Positions 23,460 to 23,602 of a stretch of DNA of 23,602 nucleotides are shown piece by piece. A model generated the notes under the pieces. It had not been told where the DNA came from. It saw only the letters and a list, made by a program, of their open reading frames with translations, and did no database searches. Source of the stretch: Pseudomonadota bacterium. Its GTDB lineage: Bacteria > Pseudomonadota > Alphaproteobacteria > Sphingomonadales > SMXR01. The position numbers were made by a program, and so were the translations under genes. Location of the stretch: NCBI GenBank assembly GCA_022571175.1, contig JACZYI010000006.1, positions 1-23,602 of the forward strand, in the 5' to 3' direction. Positions within the stretch are counted from its first letter, which is position 1. The number at the start of each line of letters is the position of its first letter.

Positions 23460-23602
23460 TTAAATTTCGAAAGGTCTTTCAGGATACGTTTGGCGGCATT
23501 TCGGCCTGGTGCCCCGGTAACACCGCCCCCTGGGTGTGCGCCAGAACCACACAGATATAGACCTTTGACAGGGGTTGCGTATTGGGCGGCATCCGGGTGA
23601 GG
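23456..23602 (-). CDS. CrtI/PYROXD2-like FAD oxidoreductase, C-terminal end (copy C), partial
   Basis: Only the last 48 codons are in the window; the rest lies beyond the right edge. The visible part contains [20 protein letters not shown] followed by a short Lys-rich tail. This is the same C-terminal FAD-binding block as in the two full copies at 3513..5069 and 5062..6678, so it is a third member of that group. Its stop overlaps the start of the MATE gene. It shows that this enzyme family recurs on both sides of the polyamine genes. Confidence 0.8.
   Translation of the reverse strand, partial: PHPDAAQYATPVKGLYLCGSGAHPGGGVTGAPGRNAAKRILKDLSKFK

Noticed and set aside
1..23602. Mobile element or prophage origin of the island
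   Set aside because: No transposase, integrase, tRNA boundary, terminal repeats or phage gene was found within the window.

Overview
The window looks like a chromosomal segment of a Gram-negative bacterium, most likely a marine or aquatic alphaproteobacterium. This is inferred from the TonB-dependent receptor, the TPR-sulfotransferase beside it, the Tat-exported flavoprotein, moderate GC content and short intergenic gaps. Taxonomy was not tested. No rRNA, tRNA, CRISPR, insertion sequence or phage gene was seen, and no gene-free stretch exceeds 300 bases.

Layout from left to right. (1) 1..227 (-) is the N-terminal end of a class III aminotransferase of the beta-alanine/omega-amino acid:pyruvate type, divergent from a Tat-exported spermidine dehydrogenase (422..2317, +). 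(2) 2314..6678 (-) is a tightly overlapping three-gene operon: two paralogous CrtI/PYROXD2-like FAD oxidoreductases and a GcvT-fold aminomethyltransferase or demethylase. (3) 6817..9258 (-) is a TonB-dependent outer-membrane receptor, and 9405..11009 (-) a TPR-sulfotransferase. (4) 11279..14955 (-) is an operon of gamma-glutamylputrescine oxidase (PuuB type), an unrecognised membrane protein and an aldehyde dehydrogenase (PuuC type). (5) 15055..17876 (-) is gamma-glutamylputrescine synthetase (PuuA type) followed by a polyamine:pyruvate aminotransferase (SpuC type). (6) 17958..18818 (-) is a GuaA-like class I amidotransferase, divergent from a GntR/FCD regulator (18974..19648, +). (7) 19669..22030 (-) pairs a sodium:solute symporter with a degenerate ferric-reductase-like membrane protein. 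(8) 22089..23602 (-) is a MATE transporter translationally coupled to the tail of a third CrtI/PYROXD2-like oxidoreductase.

Together the genes read as a polyamine uptake and catabolism island. SpdH would cleave spermidine-type amines in the periplasm. PuuA, PuuB, PuuC and a glutamine-amidotransferase-type hydrolase would take putrescine through gamma-glutamylated intermediates to GABA, while the two transaminases provide direct routes for putrescine/GABA and beta-alanine. The demethylase-like protein and up to three uncharacterised flavoenzymes suggest that the real substrate may be a modified, possibly N-methylated, amine.

The strongest unexpected signal is a 14-bp palindrome, consensus TTTGTGATCACAAA. 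It lies upstream of four minus-strand units (TonB receptor, puuB, puuA, and the membrane-protein/symporter pair) and in the spdH/aminotransferase divergent region, with a sixth, degenerate copy inside the loop of a predicted terminator upstream of the sulfotransferase. It defines a local regulon, and the GntR protein encoded in the same window is the obvious candidate regulator.
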